From Monosporascus cannonballus (taxonomy: Eukaryota > Ascomycota > Sordariomycetes > Xylariales): 64,000 nt of DNA. The notes below the pieces were generated by a model, which did no database searches, was not told the origin of the DNA, and worked only from the letters and a program-made list of their open reading frames with translations. Location of the stretch: NCBI GenBank assembly GCA_004154925.1, contig QJNS01000092.1:1-64000 (forward strand), in the 5' to 3' direction. Numbering within the stretch: position 1 is the first letter of the stretch; each line of letters begins with the position of its first letter. A program made the position numbers and the translations under genes. Shown in pieces: positions 26,190 through 37,394 of this stretch.

Positions 26190-27583
26190 CAGTCGGGGTG
26201 CAAAAGTCTCGGTTTAATCTCCACACCCTATATTTCCAACTACCACCTTTATAACTTCACTTATACGTTTTTCCACCAACTTTTAATAAAATTGCTAGCG
26301 ATTTTAATTACTTATAGATAAATGGATTACGTATACGGTAAGCTACTTTAATACTTCGTATACTAGCCCTAAGCTGCAATTATAGCTTCGATCCGCTTTA
26401 ATATGTTATTTATTAAATTATTTAATATATCTTTTGCGAACTTTTCCCATATAGCAATTATAATGGCAATAAGTAAATCTAATGCTTTTTACGTGTTGTC
26501 GAATAACTTAAGTTTCGGTTCTTTCTTTTGGATGCATTTCTTTAATAGCTTTTATACATTTTCGATAGGGTTTAAGTTGGGCGAATATGGGAGCTATTCC
26601 AGCACTTCGACGGCCTGCCTTTAAAGCCATTCCTTTACGATTTGGGCGGTATGAACGGGAGCGTTATTTTGTATAAAGATAAAGTCGCCATCGAGGTATT
26701 CGGGAAGGTATTCGTCAAGGTAATTACGATAAACGCGGCCGGTTATTCCGCTCCGGACGGCCTCGGGGTCCCTATTAAGGGCTATTAAGAAGCTCCGTTT
26801 TCCATACCAAATATTACCCCAAAATATTTACGTCTGGCCGGTTTTTTTATATCGGAGCTGTACATATTTGGATAATAAACGGGATTTTTTTATTTAAAGG
26901 CAAACGGTTAATAATTGGCATAGTAATTAAGGTAAAAAGGGATAATATTTTAAAGACCTTTTCGGCAGAAAGCCTATTGCGCCCGTTTACTACAATTACG
27001 GTCCATATTCGTTTCGTCGCTAAATAAAACTTTCCGCTATTATTCGGGGAGCTTATCGTAATATTCCAGAGCCCAAGAAAACCTTTGTTTCGCATATTCC
27101 GGAATTAGAAACGGACGTTAAAATACGTATTAATATATTATCCCTTTCCGGCAAAGTTACCGCGTTAAAATTTACCTAAAGATATATGGATAATATAATT
27201 CGGTAAATTTAACGATGGATATAAAAGGATTAAAGTTAATAAATCGCCATAAATGCTTTTTATGAAGTGGCCGAAATTTATGTAGGCAACCCGAACGTAG
27301 CAAAAATTGGGCTAAATTTTAACGCGTATAACGATTATAGACGCCCTAGACGGTAATGGGGGACATTCCGTATTTTCTCGCGATTTCGGTAAAGCCGTCG
27401 CCTAAATCTTTTTCGGACTTTTATCTTGTTCTCGTATGAGGTAACCATTCTTTTCGCGAAGCAATTGGACCCAAATTGGGTTGTTTACTTATGATTGAAG
27501 TATGAAGGGTGTTGGCGTTGAAGTGGAAGAAATACGCGTTTTTGTGGAGCGTGCAGAAATTTACCGAGACTTTTGCACCCCTA
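26190..27583 (-). mobile_element. Tc1/mariner element, right end split off by gypsy insertion
   Basis: Left inverted repeat starts CAGTCGGGGTGCAAAAG after a TA at 26188-26189. The right repeat (CCGAGACTTTTGCACCCC, ending about 27581) is interrupted by the gypsy element at 27584; its outermost bases CTG and the flanking TA lie at 34331-34335. Removing the gypsy gives an element of about 1.4 kb with a TA target duplication, normal for the superfamily. It encodes a decayed transposase on the minus strand. Confidence 0.85.
26330..27450 (-). pseudogene. Tc1/mariner (DDE) transposase, decayed
   Basis: Minus-strand reading with stops. N-terminal helix-turn-helix segment EIARKYGMSPITV (about 27340-27400). 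DDE segment FIQNNAPVHTAQI (about 26650-26690), where the catalytic Asp of the usual D-N-A-P-x-H is now Asn, a G-to-A change. Then LPYSPNLNPIENV (about 26570-26610), the conserved block before the last catalytic acid. Three RIP stops replace Trp codons. Transposition activity is lost. Confidence 0.8.
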
Positions 27584-27978
27584 TGTGACGGCTAGGTGGT
27601 TTAATCAACTATTAAACCTTAAGTCGACGGGTTTATGTTGGCAGGAGTATCATGGGAATCTAAGCAATAAATATAATAACGTATTATGTTTCGTAATACC
27701 AAAAACGTTTTGGGTAACAATATTATATTATAAGCTAAAGTTATCTAAATTATAAAAATAACGAACATATATATTTTTATTTTAGTTTAAGGTATTTAAA
27801 TGGCTTAAACCTTTAAGACCTTTAAGTTTTTTAAACCCTCCTGCTGGCTTAAGGGGTTTGGGGTACTTGGCGTTTTGAAACCTTTGAGCTAATTACGTAA
27901 CGTCTTGGTTAGGGTGGGACCCGTTCCTTTTATGGTTTTGACCGTCCGGGAAAAAGCCAAGACCGTTAGGTTATAATA
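27584..27978 (-). repeat. 3' LTR of the family G element
   Basis: 395 bp, followed on the plus strand by a pyrimidine tract (polypurine tract on the coding strand). Clearly less mutated than its partner LTR. Confidence 0.9.
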
Positions 27979-28639
27979 CGATCTCTCCCTTTCCAGGATT
28001 TTTGTCCTTAAAGATCAAATTATTTGTTTATTAATTTTAGTAAGTAATTTTCCTTTTTTTATATTTATCATATCGGGTTATATTAAAAAATCTCGTTTTC
28101 GCAAATGTATTAACGTTTTGATTTTTTTTAAAACGCATTAACGTTTTAATTTTAAAATGCCTTCTTATTTTCGCTACGAAAAAGAAAATACAGAATATAA
28201 GGTCGTTCGAGGATTTTTAAAATATATATGATATATCCATTATGGTAACCCTTATAACGTTTTTGGGCCTTCGGAAATTAAGCATTAAAAATTATTTAAC
28301 GAAAAGGATCGTTTAAAGCGTAAAAAAAAACAGGTTCGTAAAACGTTACAGGCCGTTACTAATAAACTAGATCGCCTGCAAAAACAAAGGCGGTTACTTT
28401 GTCGTTACGGTATGAAAATATTTCGTCGAGGTATTTAAAATGCGAAAGCAATAAAGGAATTCGAACATTTAGAAAAAGAACAATAATAACTGGAGGCCGC
28501 CGTTACGGCCGCCTCGTTAACACAAATTACGGCTAACTGGCCCGATATTCCAATTATTAATTAGTCGACTATTAATTTGAACGCGCCCGTCGTTACTGGT
28601 AAAAGCTCTTTAACAGGCGCTGGGCGCCAATAAGGTTTT

Positions 28640-28770
28640 TGGCGGGTTCCCAGATATTTTCGGAATTTGGATATTTTTTCCATTTAATTAAGTACTAAAT
28701 AAATCCGTCTTATTTTCGTATATCAAGGATTTTTTCCATTTCGTATACTTATTCGTCTTTTATTTCCATA
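28640..28770 (-). pseudogene. Gypsy integrase C-terminal chromodomain remnant
   Basis: Minus-strand reading YEMEKILDIRK..YLIKWKKYPNSENIWEP with a few stops, the classical chromodomain layout (aromatic residue, K-W-K-x-Y, N-x-W-E-P). In chromoviruses this domain binds histone marks and steers integration. Confidence 0.8.
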
Positions 28771-30839
28771 TCGTTTTATGCCGTATATACCTTAATCGTA
28801 TTTGCTGTTAATTCGAGTAAAAAAATATGAAAAATTGGATAAAGTTTAACCTTTGGTAAAAGTTTTAATTAATAATTATTTTCTGCAATTTTCTTGGCGA
28901 TTTTGTATAGACCGATATATTTGAAATCGAGTTTTTTGCTAAATCGTTTTGTCTGAATATTTTTGGTAACTAGGTAAACCATTTCCCCTTTTTCGAAAGT
29001 TAATCCTTTTAACATTTTCTGATTATAATATTTGCTTATTTGATTTCGTACAAATTCCAGTTCTGTTTTTATTTTTTAATGCAATTATCGCAGTTATTCC
29101 GACGCAAAAATTATTTTGACATTAACTGGGCCATCGTCGTATACTTCCTTATAAATTTCTGGAATAAAACCAAAATTTGCGTTTACAAATGTTATTTTAA
29201 TATTTTCGTAATAACTGGTATTATAAGCCAGTTAGGCAATAAGTAATTTCTTAACCTAATTATTTTGTTCGTAATTAATATAATATCGTAAATAAATTTC
29301 CAAAATTTGATATATTCGTTTTGTTTGTTTATTTATTTAAGGTCTAAAAGCGTTAAATAATTTGTGATTTAGGCCGATTTATGCCATAAAGCTTTGCCAA
29401 AATTTAAATGCAAATATTAATTTTTTATCCAAAATAATTTCCATTAATAATCCGTATATATTAAAAATATATTTAAAGAAAATATATGTCATTTATTCGC
29501 CGTTTATATCCTTATAATATAGTAAAAAATAGGAAAATTTCGTAAATCGATTAACAATTACGAAAATACTGTCGTAATGTATTTCCGTAACTGGATTTTT
29601 TAATATAAAAAACTTAATAATAAAATCGAATATAACTAAATACCATAATCGCTTTGTAACTGGTAATAGCTATAACTTTCCGTATAGCTTATGTCGTCGA
29701 GCCTTTATTCTGGCGCAAATATTGCATTATCGTATGATTTTCTATATTATTAATTTTATTCTAGAAAAGGAATATATACGTTAAAGTTTTTCTAAAATTT
29801 TATAGATCTTTGGGTATTTATGTAATTAATATTCGTATATTTTTCGTATTAAATCCTTTTGGTATTTTTCTAGAACTTGTATTTTGTTTATTTTTTGGTT
29901 TTCTGGAAAATTATCGTTATACTGCTGGATTTTTTAATGCATATCGAAAGATATTATCCGAATCGTCGCAATCTGTTATGGGCGTAAATATCTTTCTGTA
30001 ATGGTATCAAAAATCGTATGGCTGATTTTGACCAATTTCTTTTCAAGGTTTAGTCGCTTATTTAAAGCGTTTACTTTGCCGTTTTTTGATCTTTTCTTAT
30101 GGATAATAACGAAATCGAAATTCGCCAATTTTTCCGCGTAACGAAGTTATCGTTTTGTAAGTTCCTTGGTCGTAGTAAATTAGGTAAGATTTTAATAATT
30201 CGTATAAATTTTAACCTGGTGCAAGTTTCCTTTTAAAAAATACCTGAATTCCCGAAATGCTATAATAATAACCATAAATTCTTTATTTGGAATGCCGTAA
30301 TTAAATTTGGTTTTTTTTAATTTGTACGAAAAGAATATAATAAGGTATAATTTGCCTTAATTATTTCGTTATCCGATTATTGCGCTTAATACGTAATCCA
30401 AAATATCGGTTTTTAATTTAATAAGGCAGTTTGGATCGTATATAATTAGTACTGGCTTGCTAGTAATCGTATTTTTGATAATTTGAAATAACTTTTTTAT
30501 ATTTGGCGTTTATTTGAATTTTTTTTTCTCGTAAAATTTGTTAGGGATATGGTTATCCTGCTAAAGTTTCGAATAAATTTCCTATAATAGTTGGCGAATC
30601 CAAGGAATGCTTATATTTTTTTAACCGTAGTTGGCGTTTGCTATTTTATGACTATAGCGATTTTCTTAAAGTTTATTTTAATATGTTTTAAGGTAATAAT
30701 ATATCCTAGATATTTATTTCCTATATATGGAATTAATTTTTTTTTTGCATTAATAAATAAACTTACGTTTTATAAAGTTTAAAAAATTTTATAAATATAT
30801 TTTATATATTTTTTTTTGTTTTTAAGAAAATAAAAATGT

Positions 30840-30950
30840 CGTTAAAATAATAAACGACGAAAATATTAAAATATTTTCGTAATACGTAATTTACTATCCG
30901 CTAAAAAGTTACTGGTACGTTCGTAAATCCTATTAGTATAACTAAATATT
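30840..30950 (-). pseudogene. Gypsy reverse transcriptase remnant (family G)
   Basis: Minus-strand reading of type NYVLRKYFNIFVVYYFNDIFIF, corresponding to the gypsy YLDDILIF box with RIP substitutions. It aligns with the copies at 50430-50620 (plus) and 57905-58010 (minus). Confidence 0.65.
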
Positions 30951-33930
30951 TAAATAATTTGTATTTCGTTTTGAAAATTATTTTTTATTTATATCCGTTT
31001 TTAATTTTAATAAGGTTATATTTATCTTTAAGATCGAATATTATAAACTATTTGACTCCGTAAAGTCGGTTTTTTATTTCCGTAATTAAGGGTAATAATA
31101 TTTAATCCTTAATAATAATATTGTTTAATTATCGATAATTAACTATAAGTTGTAATTTCTTATTTTTCTTAAATATAAAGAACGTAAGGTATTTTATTAA
31201 TAATTTCGAAGGTCGAATTTATTTTTTTGTAGCCGATTTTCCAAGTATTCTTTAAAAATACGTAACTTATTTCCGTTAAAGTTATAAATAAAGTAAAATT
31301 TCGTCGAAAATTCTTTTTTAAAAATTATTTTATAATCCTATTCGTTATATTCTGGTAATTTTATATCAAATTTCTTTTTGAAAAGTTATTCGTATTTATG
31401 ATATTATAATAACATATTAATTAGATTTTTTAATTTTTTCAGTTATTATTCTTATTATTTTAAATCGTTATTTAATTATTTTAATTTCGCTTTAATGGTA
31501 ATAATAATATATCGTATTTTTTTAATATCCGTTTTTCTTTTTATGTTTTATTCCTTTAAGTAATAAGGTATTTGTTATATCCTTATGTTTATATTTATCG
31601 TTATTATCGATCGAATATTAAGATTTTAATTTTTTCGTTTTTTATTTATTAATAAAAAATAAAACGAACTTTACCTAACCAATTCCGCCGTTAATCAAAA
31701 TTCCGTATTAACGTATCCATGGTAATCTTAAGATCATATCGTAATTCCCAAATAAAACGATATCGAAATTAACCGTTTAATATTATTTTTAAACAAAAAT
31801 CTCGAAATAATCAATTTTACGTGTAATTTTTCCGTTATCGTAAACAAATTCTTAACCTTTGGTATTCGTCGTTATATAAGGTTTTAACTTATATTTCTAT
31901 AATAATTTAAACTTATTAACCATATCCGGTACAATATAATTTCCACCCAGAGCTCCGCAATCTATCATTACGATATACCAATACGTTCCGATTCGTATAT
32001 CCAAAGTAATAAGGTTATTAACGTTTTTTATTATTGCGTTTAAAACCTTTTTTAAGAATTCCTTTTAATTTCTCTGGATTTCGTTATCCTGCAGCTTTCT
32101 TATAAATAACCTTTTTTTTAATTTTTATTCAAATTAATCAAGCTTTGCTTATATTTCTTCGTTTAATACGTTAAGCTGCTATATTTATCGTTATTATCGG
32201 CGTATTATTCCTTCGAACTATATTAATTATTTCTGATTTTTTTGCAATTCCTTTCCTTATTAAATAAATTATTCTTTTATATTTGCAACTATATCCCATT
32301 ATGCGTTATTTTAGTTATCGTTCCAAAAATTTCTTATAAATTAACGTATTTCTTTTTTAATAACCTTTTTTTCGTAAAAATTTGTAATAAATACTAATTA
32401 AAAATAAAGGTCCGTAATAATTTTCTAATAATGCTTTTTTACCGTACGCTAAATTAATTCCTTTTCCGTTTAATAATTATATTATTTATAATTACAAAAA
32501 AGATTTTCCTATAGGTATTATTTTTTTTCGGGCCAGCTTTTTATTTCGACCAATTATTAGATATTTTTTAAGGTTATAATTCGAAATTATCAATATTATT
32601 ATTTATTATTTTTATTATATCCGGTACGATTTAAACAATCGAATCTCTTATAATATATACGGGTAATTCGTACGTAAATATATTGTTTTTATTTTTCGTA
32701 ATCGGGATATTCTCGTCGTCGACAATGCATAATATGCATTTTGCCGTATCGATTAAATATTCCGGGGCAAAGTTTTTCTATTTAATTCCAGTATTCGTAT
32801 AATTATCCTTATAATGCCTTTTGTTATGTTCGTAATACTTATCGAATTAGTTTCCTAGCTTTTCGCATTTTTCGTCAAATCTCTTATCGGGATAAACTTA
32901 GTTAAATCTTTTATATAAGACTTAATACATATTTGGCTTAAATTATATTAATAACTTTATTATCGTTTTCTTAATTATTTTTAAGTTATTTTTCCGGTAT
33001 AAGGATTTAATTATTTTGTCGTAACTTTTTGGGTTTTTTGCATTTATAAGCTTTATATCCTATTTTGCCATAATTAAAGTATTTAATTTGGCTTTAATTT
33101 TATCTGTGGGTAACGCCGAGTTCCATAAATTTTGGCGCCGTTTCGTAAAAAGTATAAGGTACGTCTTTTTTTTTCCTCTAATTGGACTTATATTCCGAAT
33201 ACGGGGTATATTATTTTTTTTATCGTTTTTCAAATTATCGATTATTAATTTTAATTACTTTTGCGATATATTAATTTAAGGTAATTAATTATTCGATCCG
33301 AATAATCTTATTTTTTATATTATCTTTTAGTTTTTTATAAAATATGTCGATAAAGGCGTTAGCTTTATCGTTTTTTTATTCTGCCTTAACCGTAAAATTT
33401 TTAAAGGTAACGGCATACTTAAACGCAAATCCTTTTTATTAGAATTATAAAAATTATTAAGTTATTAATTGTTTTTTATCCGGATTACCGAAATTATTAT
33501 ATATTTTGTTTTCGAAATTGATATAGGTTAAAAAGATTTTATTAATAAAGTTTTTCTTATTTGTTTTTTTTACTTTTAAGAAATTTCTTATAATAGGCTT
33601 AAATTAATTAATCGTATTTCTTATTAGGTATGCTTTTATTGCTAAAACCATATCCGCTAAATTATTAAGATTTAGGAAACGAAAGTAAATTCGTATTTAA
33701 ATTAGGAAAATTTAAGGGTTATCTTTTTTATCGTAAGGTTTTGGTTTTTTGGCTTTATGCAAACGAAAAAAAGTTGGGCAAACGTAGCCCTAAGTTGTCG
33801 AACTTTTTTTTAGCTTCCGAATTCGAGCCTAAAGCTGTTAAATAAGGGTTTTTTAAATGTTAATCGATATTTTGACAGTATTAAATATTGTTCAAAGTTT
33901 GACGGTATTATTAAATAAAAACTTGTAACG

Positions 33931-34325
33931 TATAACGGTTAAGCAATTTAACTAATTATTAAACCTTAAATTAACGGATGTATATTAATAGGAATATCAT
34001 AAGAATTTAAATAATAAATATAATAACGTATTACGTTTCGTAATATTAAGGGCGTTTTGGATAACGATATTATATTGTAAATTAAAATTATCTAAATTAT
34101 AGAAATAATAAGCATATATATTTTTGTTTTGGTTTAAGGTGCTTAAGCGGCTTAAACCTTTAAGACCTTTAAGACCTTTAAGTCCTTTTGCTGGCTTAAA
34201 GGGCTTAAGGTGCTTGGCGCTTTGAGACCTTTGAGCTAGTTACGTAACGTCTTGGCTAGGGTGGGACCCGTTCCTCTTATGGTCCTGACCGTCCGGGAAG
34301 AAGCCAAGACCGTTAGGTTATAACA
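33931..34325 (-). repeat. 5' LTR of the family G element
   Basis: 395 bp; strongly RIPed at its left part, well preserved in its last 150 bp. Confidence 0.9.
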
Positions 34326-34335
34326 CCTCACTGTA

Positions 34336-34959
34336 GCGGATAAATTCAAATTATTCCTCCGGTTTTATAACTTCCCGTAAATTTATTACTTATTTATTTT
34401 ATTGACGTATTAATTTTTATATTAAAATATTTTTTTCGTTTTATTTCGAAATATAAATTTTATTATTTTAATTATTTCTTAAAAATATTTTCGTATTTTT
34501 AGCTTACGGTTATAGAAATATTAAAAAAGTACTTTTTTTCGGTTATAATACTCGTAAGCTTTGTAAATCTTGGTCGCCTTATTTTTTCAGTCTGGCTTAG
34601 CTTTGAAATAATACAATAACGCGATAATTCGAAAAAGCTGCTTTTCGTTCGGCTTTTAGAAGAAAAGTGAAGTTAATAGTAATACTAATATATATCTCGA
34701 AGGTTTTTCCGGTTGCTTTTAAGATATTTATAAATATTTTTAATCGTATATTCGCTTAGCTTATAAAATATAAAAAATTAAATAATTTGACTAAATTAAA
34801 TAATTTATATTTAATTTTTATTAATTTATAAAATATGACGATTGTTATATAAATTAATATGTATTTAATAAAATTTTTGTTTTTAAAGTATATCAGATTT
34901 TTAATTCGTTATATTCTAATAATATTATAATTTTTACTTAATAGGTATTCGTAAATAGT
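34336..34959. other. RIPed host sequence right of the mariner element
   Basis: AT-rich, no open frame; continues the sequence interrupted at 26187. Confidence 0.4.
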
Positions 34960-35077
34960 TAGTTCGTAGGTGGGTAATCGTGGGTATTTTTGAAAAAATG
35001 CCAAGACTATCCACGGTTACCCACCCACGGTCGTGGGTAGTCCGTGGGTACCCATTGGGTACCCATTGCAAACCCTA
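34960..35077 (-). mobile_element. hAT-like right terminus
   Basis: Ends in ACCCATTGCAAACCCTA, the inverted counterpart of TAGGGTTTGC at 6831, preceded by clustered GTGGGTA/ACCCACC motifs. Sequence changes sharply to normal composition right after it. The eight bases beside the two ends (GAGGAAAT and GTTAGAGA) do not match, so pairing with the end at 6831 is not proven. Confidence 0.55.
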
Positions 35078-35417
35078 GTTAGAGAGCGGTCCTGACCCGC
35101 CGGCCGTAGTGAATCAAACCCCCACAATACGTGGGCTGTCTCGGATTTCGGTACGGTGAGGCCGCCAACATGCTTTGGAGTCACTTAGCTTCGTCTTTGG
35201 AATGGAAGGTGGTCATGCACAGGTTCTGGAGAATCGCTTAGATGCAGGAGCCTACTCCGAGCAATCCAAGTTTGGGCACCGGTGGTGTTCCCGGCTATAT
35301 AGGTTGGGGTTTTGACCGCGATCCAGCAAGGAAGAAACTCCTTCAAGTGATTGTCCTCCTTTTTAATATACCATACCATTCCTAGGGTCGTTGAGCATTG
35401 CACTAGAGTCGATCATC
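35078..35417. other. Upstream region of peroxiredoxin gene
   Basis: Normal composition; should contain the promoter of the gene at 35418. No other gene supported. Confidence 0.4.
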
Positions 35418-36179
35418 ATGACTGCACCTCTGAAAGGCGATTCTTTTCCTGAAGGCGTGACCTTCTCCTACATCCCGTTTGCATCCGAAAAGGCGAACAT
35501 CAATGCCTGTGGCATTCCGATCAATTATGATGCCTCGAAAGATGCCAACTTCAAAATCTTATAATCTGATTTGCCCCAAGCAGAAGAACATGCCCGTCTC
35601 ATCGGTTGCCTGGCAGCTGAGCTGACATCTCCACACACGCACACACATACAAACACAATTATACACACCCCCACCGCACAATCGGGAGAGCCATTTGGAA
35701 GCTAATTGATTCTGAATGTAGAGTTCGCCGACAAAAAGGTGGTCCTAGTCTCAGTGCCGGGTGCCTTCACTGGGACCTGCTCTGAGAAACATCTCCCTGG
35801 CTACCTCGCAAACCTTGCCAAATTCAAAGAGAAGGGGGTGGACAAGATCGTCGTCATTGCCTACAATGATGCTTACGTGATGAGTGCGTGGGGCAAAGCC
35901 CACGGGGTGCAGGGCGACGATATTGTACGTGTCCCGGGGGGGCGGTTTGGCCTCGCACAAAATGCTGCTGAAGTGATGACTAACAAGATGCAGCCGGGAT
36001 TATAGCTATTCTTCTCTGATACGAACACTGAGTTCTCCAAGAGGTTGGGGTGGATGAAGGGGGAGCGAACTGCGCGATATGCGCTGGTAGTTGACCATGA
36101 AACCATCACTTATGCAGAGAAGGAGCCCGCCCGAGAGGTTACTGTTTCCTCGGCCGATGCGGTTTTGGCCGCGCTCTAG
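35418..36179 (+). pseudogene. Peroxiredoxin-5/AHP1-like thiol peroxidase, splice donor missing
   Basis: Three coding blocks: 35418 to about 35541 (start [13 protein letters not shown], then [12 protein letters not shown]), 35722-35924 (EFADKKVVLVSVPGAFTGTC) and 36006-36179. The last two join over a canonical intron (35925-36005; GTACGT, branch ACTAAC, TTATAG), giving DDI-LFFSD. The total would be about 166 residues, the normal length for this family. TGTCS carries the peroxidatic cysteine; the usual Pro before Thr is Gly. The family reduces peroxides in cytosol, peroxisomes or mitochondria. The first junction needs a donor after SK, but the sequence there is AAAG|ATGCC, with no GT before the stop at 35562. 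The acceptor TGTAG at 35717-35721 is intact. Either the donor was lost, making it a recent pseudogene, or the 5' exon differs. Confidence 0.75.
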
Positions 36180-37391
36180 GAAGCTTCTTGCTTGTGCCGC
36201 AATTCCTATATGGCCTGATTGGCGGGAACTTGGTTCACATTTACATATACTTCGGGTCTCTTGCCATTGCTATCATTCCTCGGTCCAAGCACGCGTACAA
36301 CATAGTGCGATATGATAAATCTTGGTCCGTTCGTAAGCACTTGAGCAACTTACAGATCCGGTATGTGGTTATTGTAATAGATTGAACATGATAAGAAGAA
36401 CCTAGCCCATGTGAAGTGCCACCGGGAAAAGAATTATCACCGTGTAGTCTACTATGTATAGAGAGACAGCAGGGACGAGCGGTGATACCTAAGCCGGGCG
36501 TCGATGTTTGAAGGCAACGGTACTCGTTGGCCATGCCGCGACCCTCCGAGTTGGAGCCTCCGACTGGGAGCTGGCGCCGGTTCTCATATTGGAATCGGAG
36601 CCTTCCTCAGAAGAAGGCTGCTCCGATATCATAGCCGATCTTAACTTTGGCTTTCTTGTCAAGTCATGTTGACGGCGCGCGGAGGCTGCCCCGATCCGCG
36701 CGGTCGGCCCAGTACCGACCGGATAAGCACCGGTGATTTGTGGTGGTTCGAGTTTATGGCTGACCCTGGGGTGTGGAGTTCGCCGATTTACGCTAGCTAC
36801 CCCAGCAGTGGTAGCATCCCTAGTCCTGGGCTAGGGCTGGTGGGGGGCTGCTAATGTGCCACTACGTAGTACCACAGTATAGTTCCCGGCCCCGCCCCTG
36901 GCACCGAGCTCTACCTCCCGCTTGGTCGATACATTATTGGCATTCAGACCCGTCACGACTGCATTGCATTGCGCCAACATTACATTAGAAGTGGAGCAGA
37001 GATACATGTCGCCGCATGGTTGCAATGAAGCGCACGGTCACTAACTCCGATTCAAACTACAATATCCACTTCAACGGCGGACTGGGCCGATTATACTTAG
37101 TTGTCCGCTCAGCAAAAGTGAAAATAACTCTGACAGTTCCAATGAAATCGGTACCTTACGGCCCTCCGGATACTCCGGGGGAATACCAGTTTTCTCTCGC
37201 TCCCCCTCTCACAACGGTCAAGGATAAGCGTAGCGGAGGAGCTTCAGCTCCTTAGCAAAGCCTTACTCCTTTCTCTGTACCACCATCCCCTCCTCTGGAT
37301 AACGAGTACGTACTCTAAATCATCTGATTCATTTACGATCGATGATGGAGGTTATTAGTTGATCTACATCTCGCGATAATGATTAACTAAT
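36180..37391. other. Non-RIPed stretch, no recognised gene
   Basis: Normal composition. Frames of 60-97 codons exist on both strands (for example 36831-37025 minus, 37016-37255 plus), but none has a recognisable domain, splice structure or strong start context. It may contain the 3' end of the peroxiredoxin transcript and gene debris. Confidence 0.35.
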
Positions 37392-37394
37392 CTA

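Larger units (their letters stand above)
27584..34325 (-). mobile_element. Complete chromodomain Ty3/gypsy retrotransposon (family G), RIP-inactivated
   Basis: 6742 bp with two LTRs of exactly 395 bp (27584-27978 and 33931-34325). The left LTR keeps TGTGACGGCTAGG, the right has TATAACGGTTAAG. The flanking duplication is CCTCA on the right (34326-34330) and CCCTA on the left, consistent with loss of one C. The minus strand gives a reverse-transcriptase remnant (about 30840-30950) and an integrase chromodomain (about 28640-28770). It shares LTR and internal sequence with the elements at 47181 and 54683 and with solo LTRs at 43973 and 45499. Confidence 0.9.

Noticed and set aside
26403..26624. 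73-codon plus-strand protein.
   Set aside because: It is the opposite strand of the mariner transposase segment containing SPNLNPIENV.
29040..33279. Several 60-70-codon plus-strand proteins rich in Phe and Ile.
   Set aside because: They are antisense shadows in an RIPed gypsy element whose domains read on the minus strand.
35706..36005. Peroxiredoxin seems to end at a TAG after MQPGL, as if by a nonsense mutation.
   Set aside because: The TAG is the acceptor of a canonical intron (GTACGT..ACTAAC..TTATAG); splicing gives DDI-LFFSD and a full-length C-terminus.
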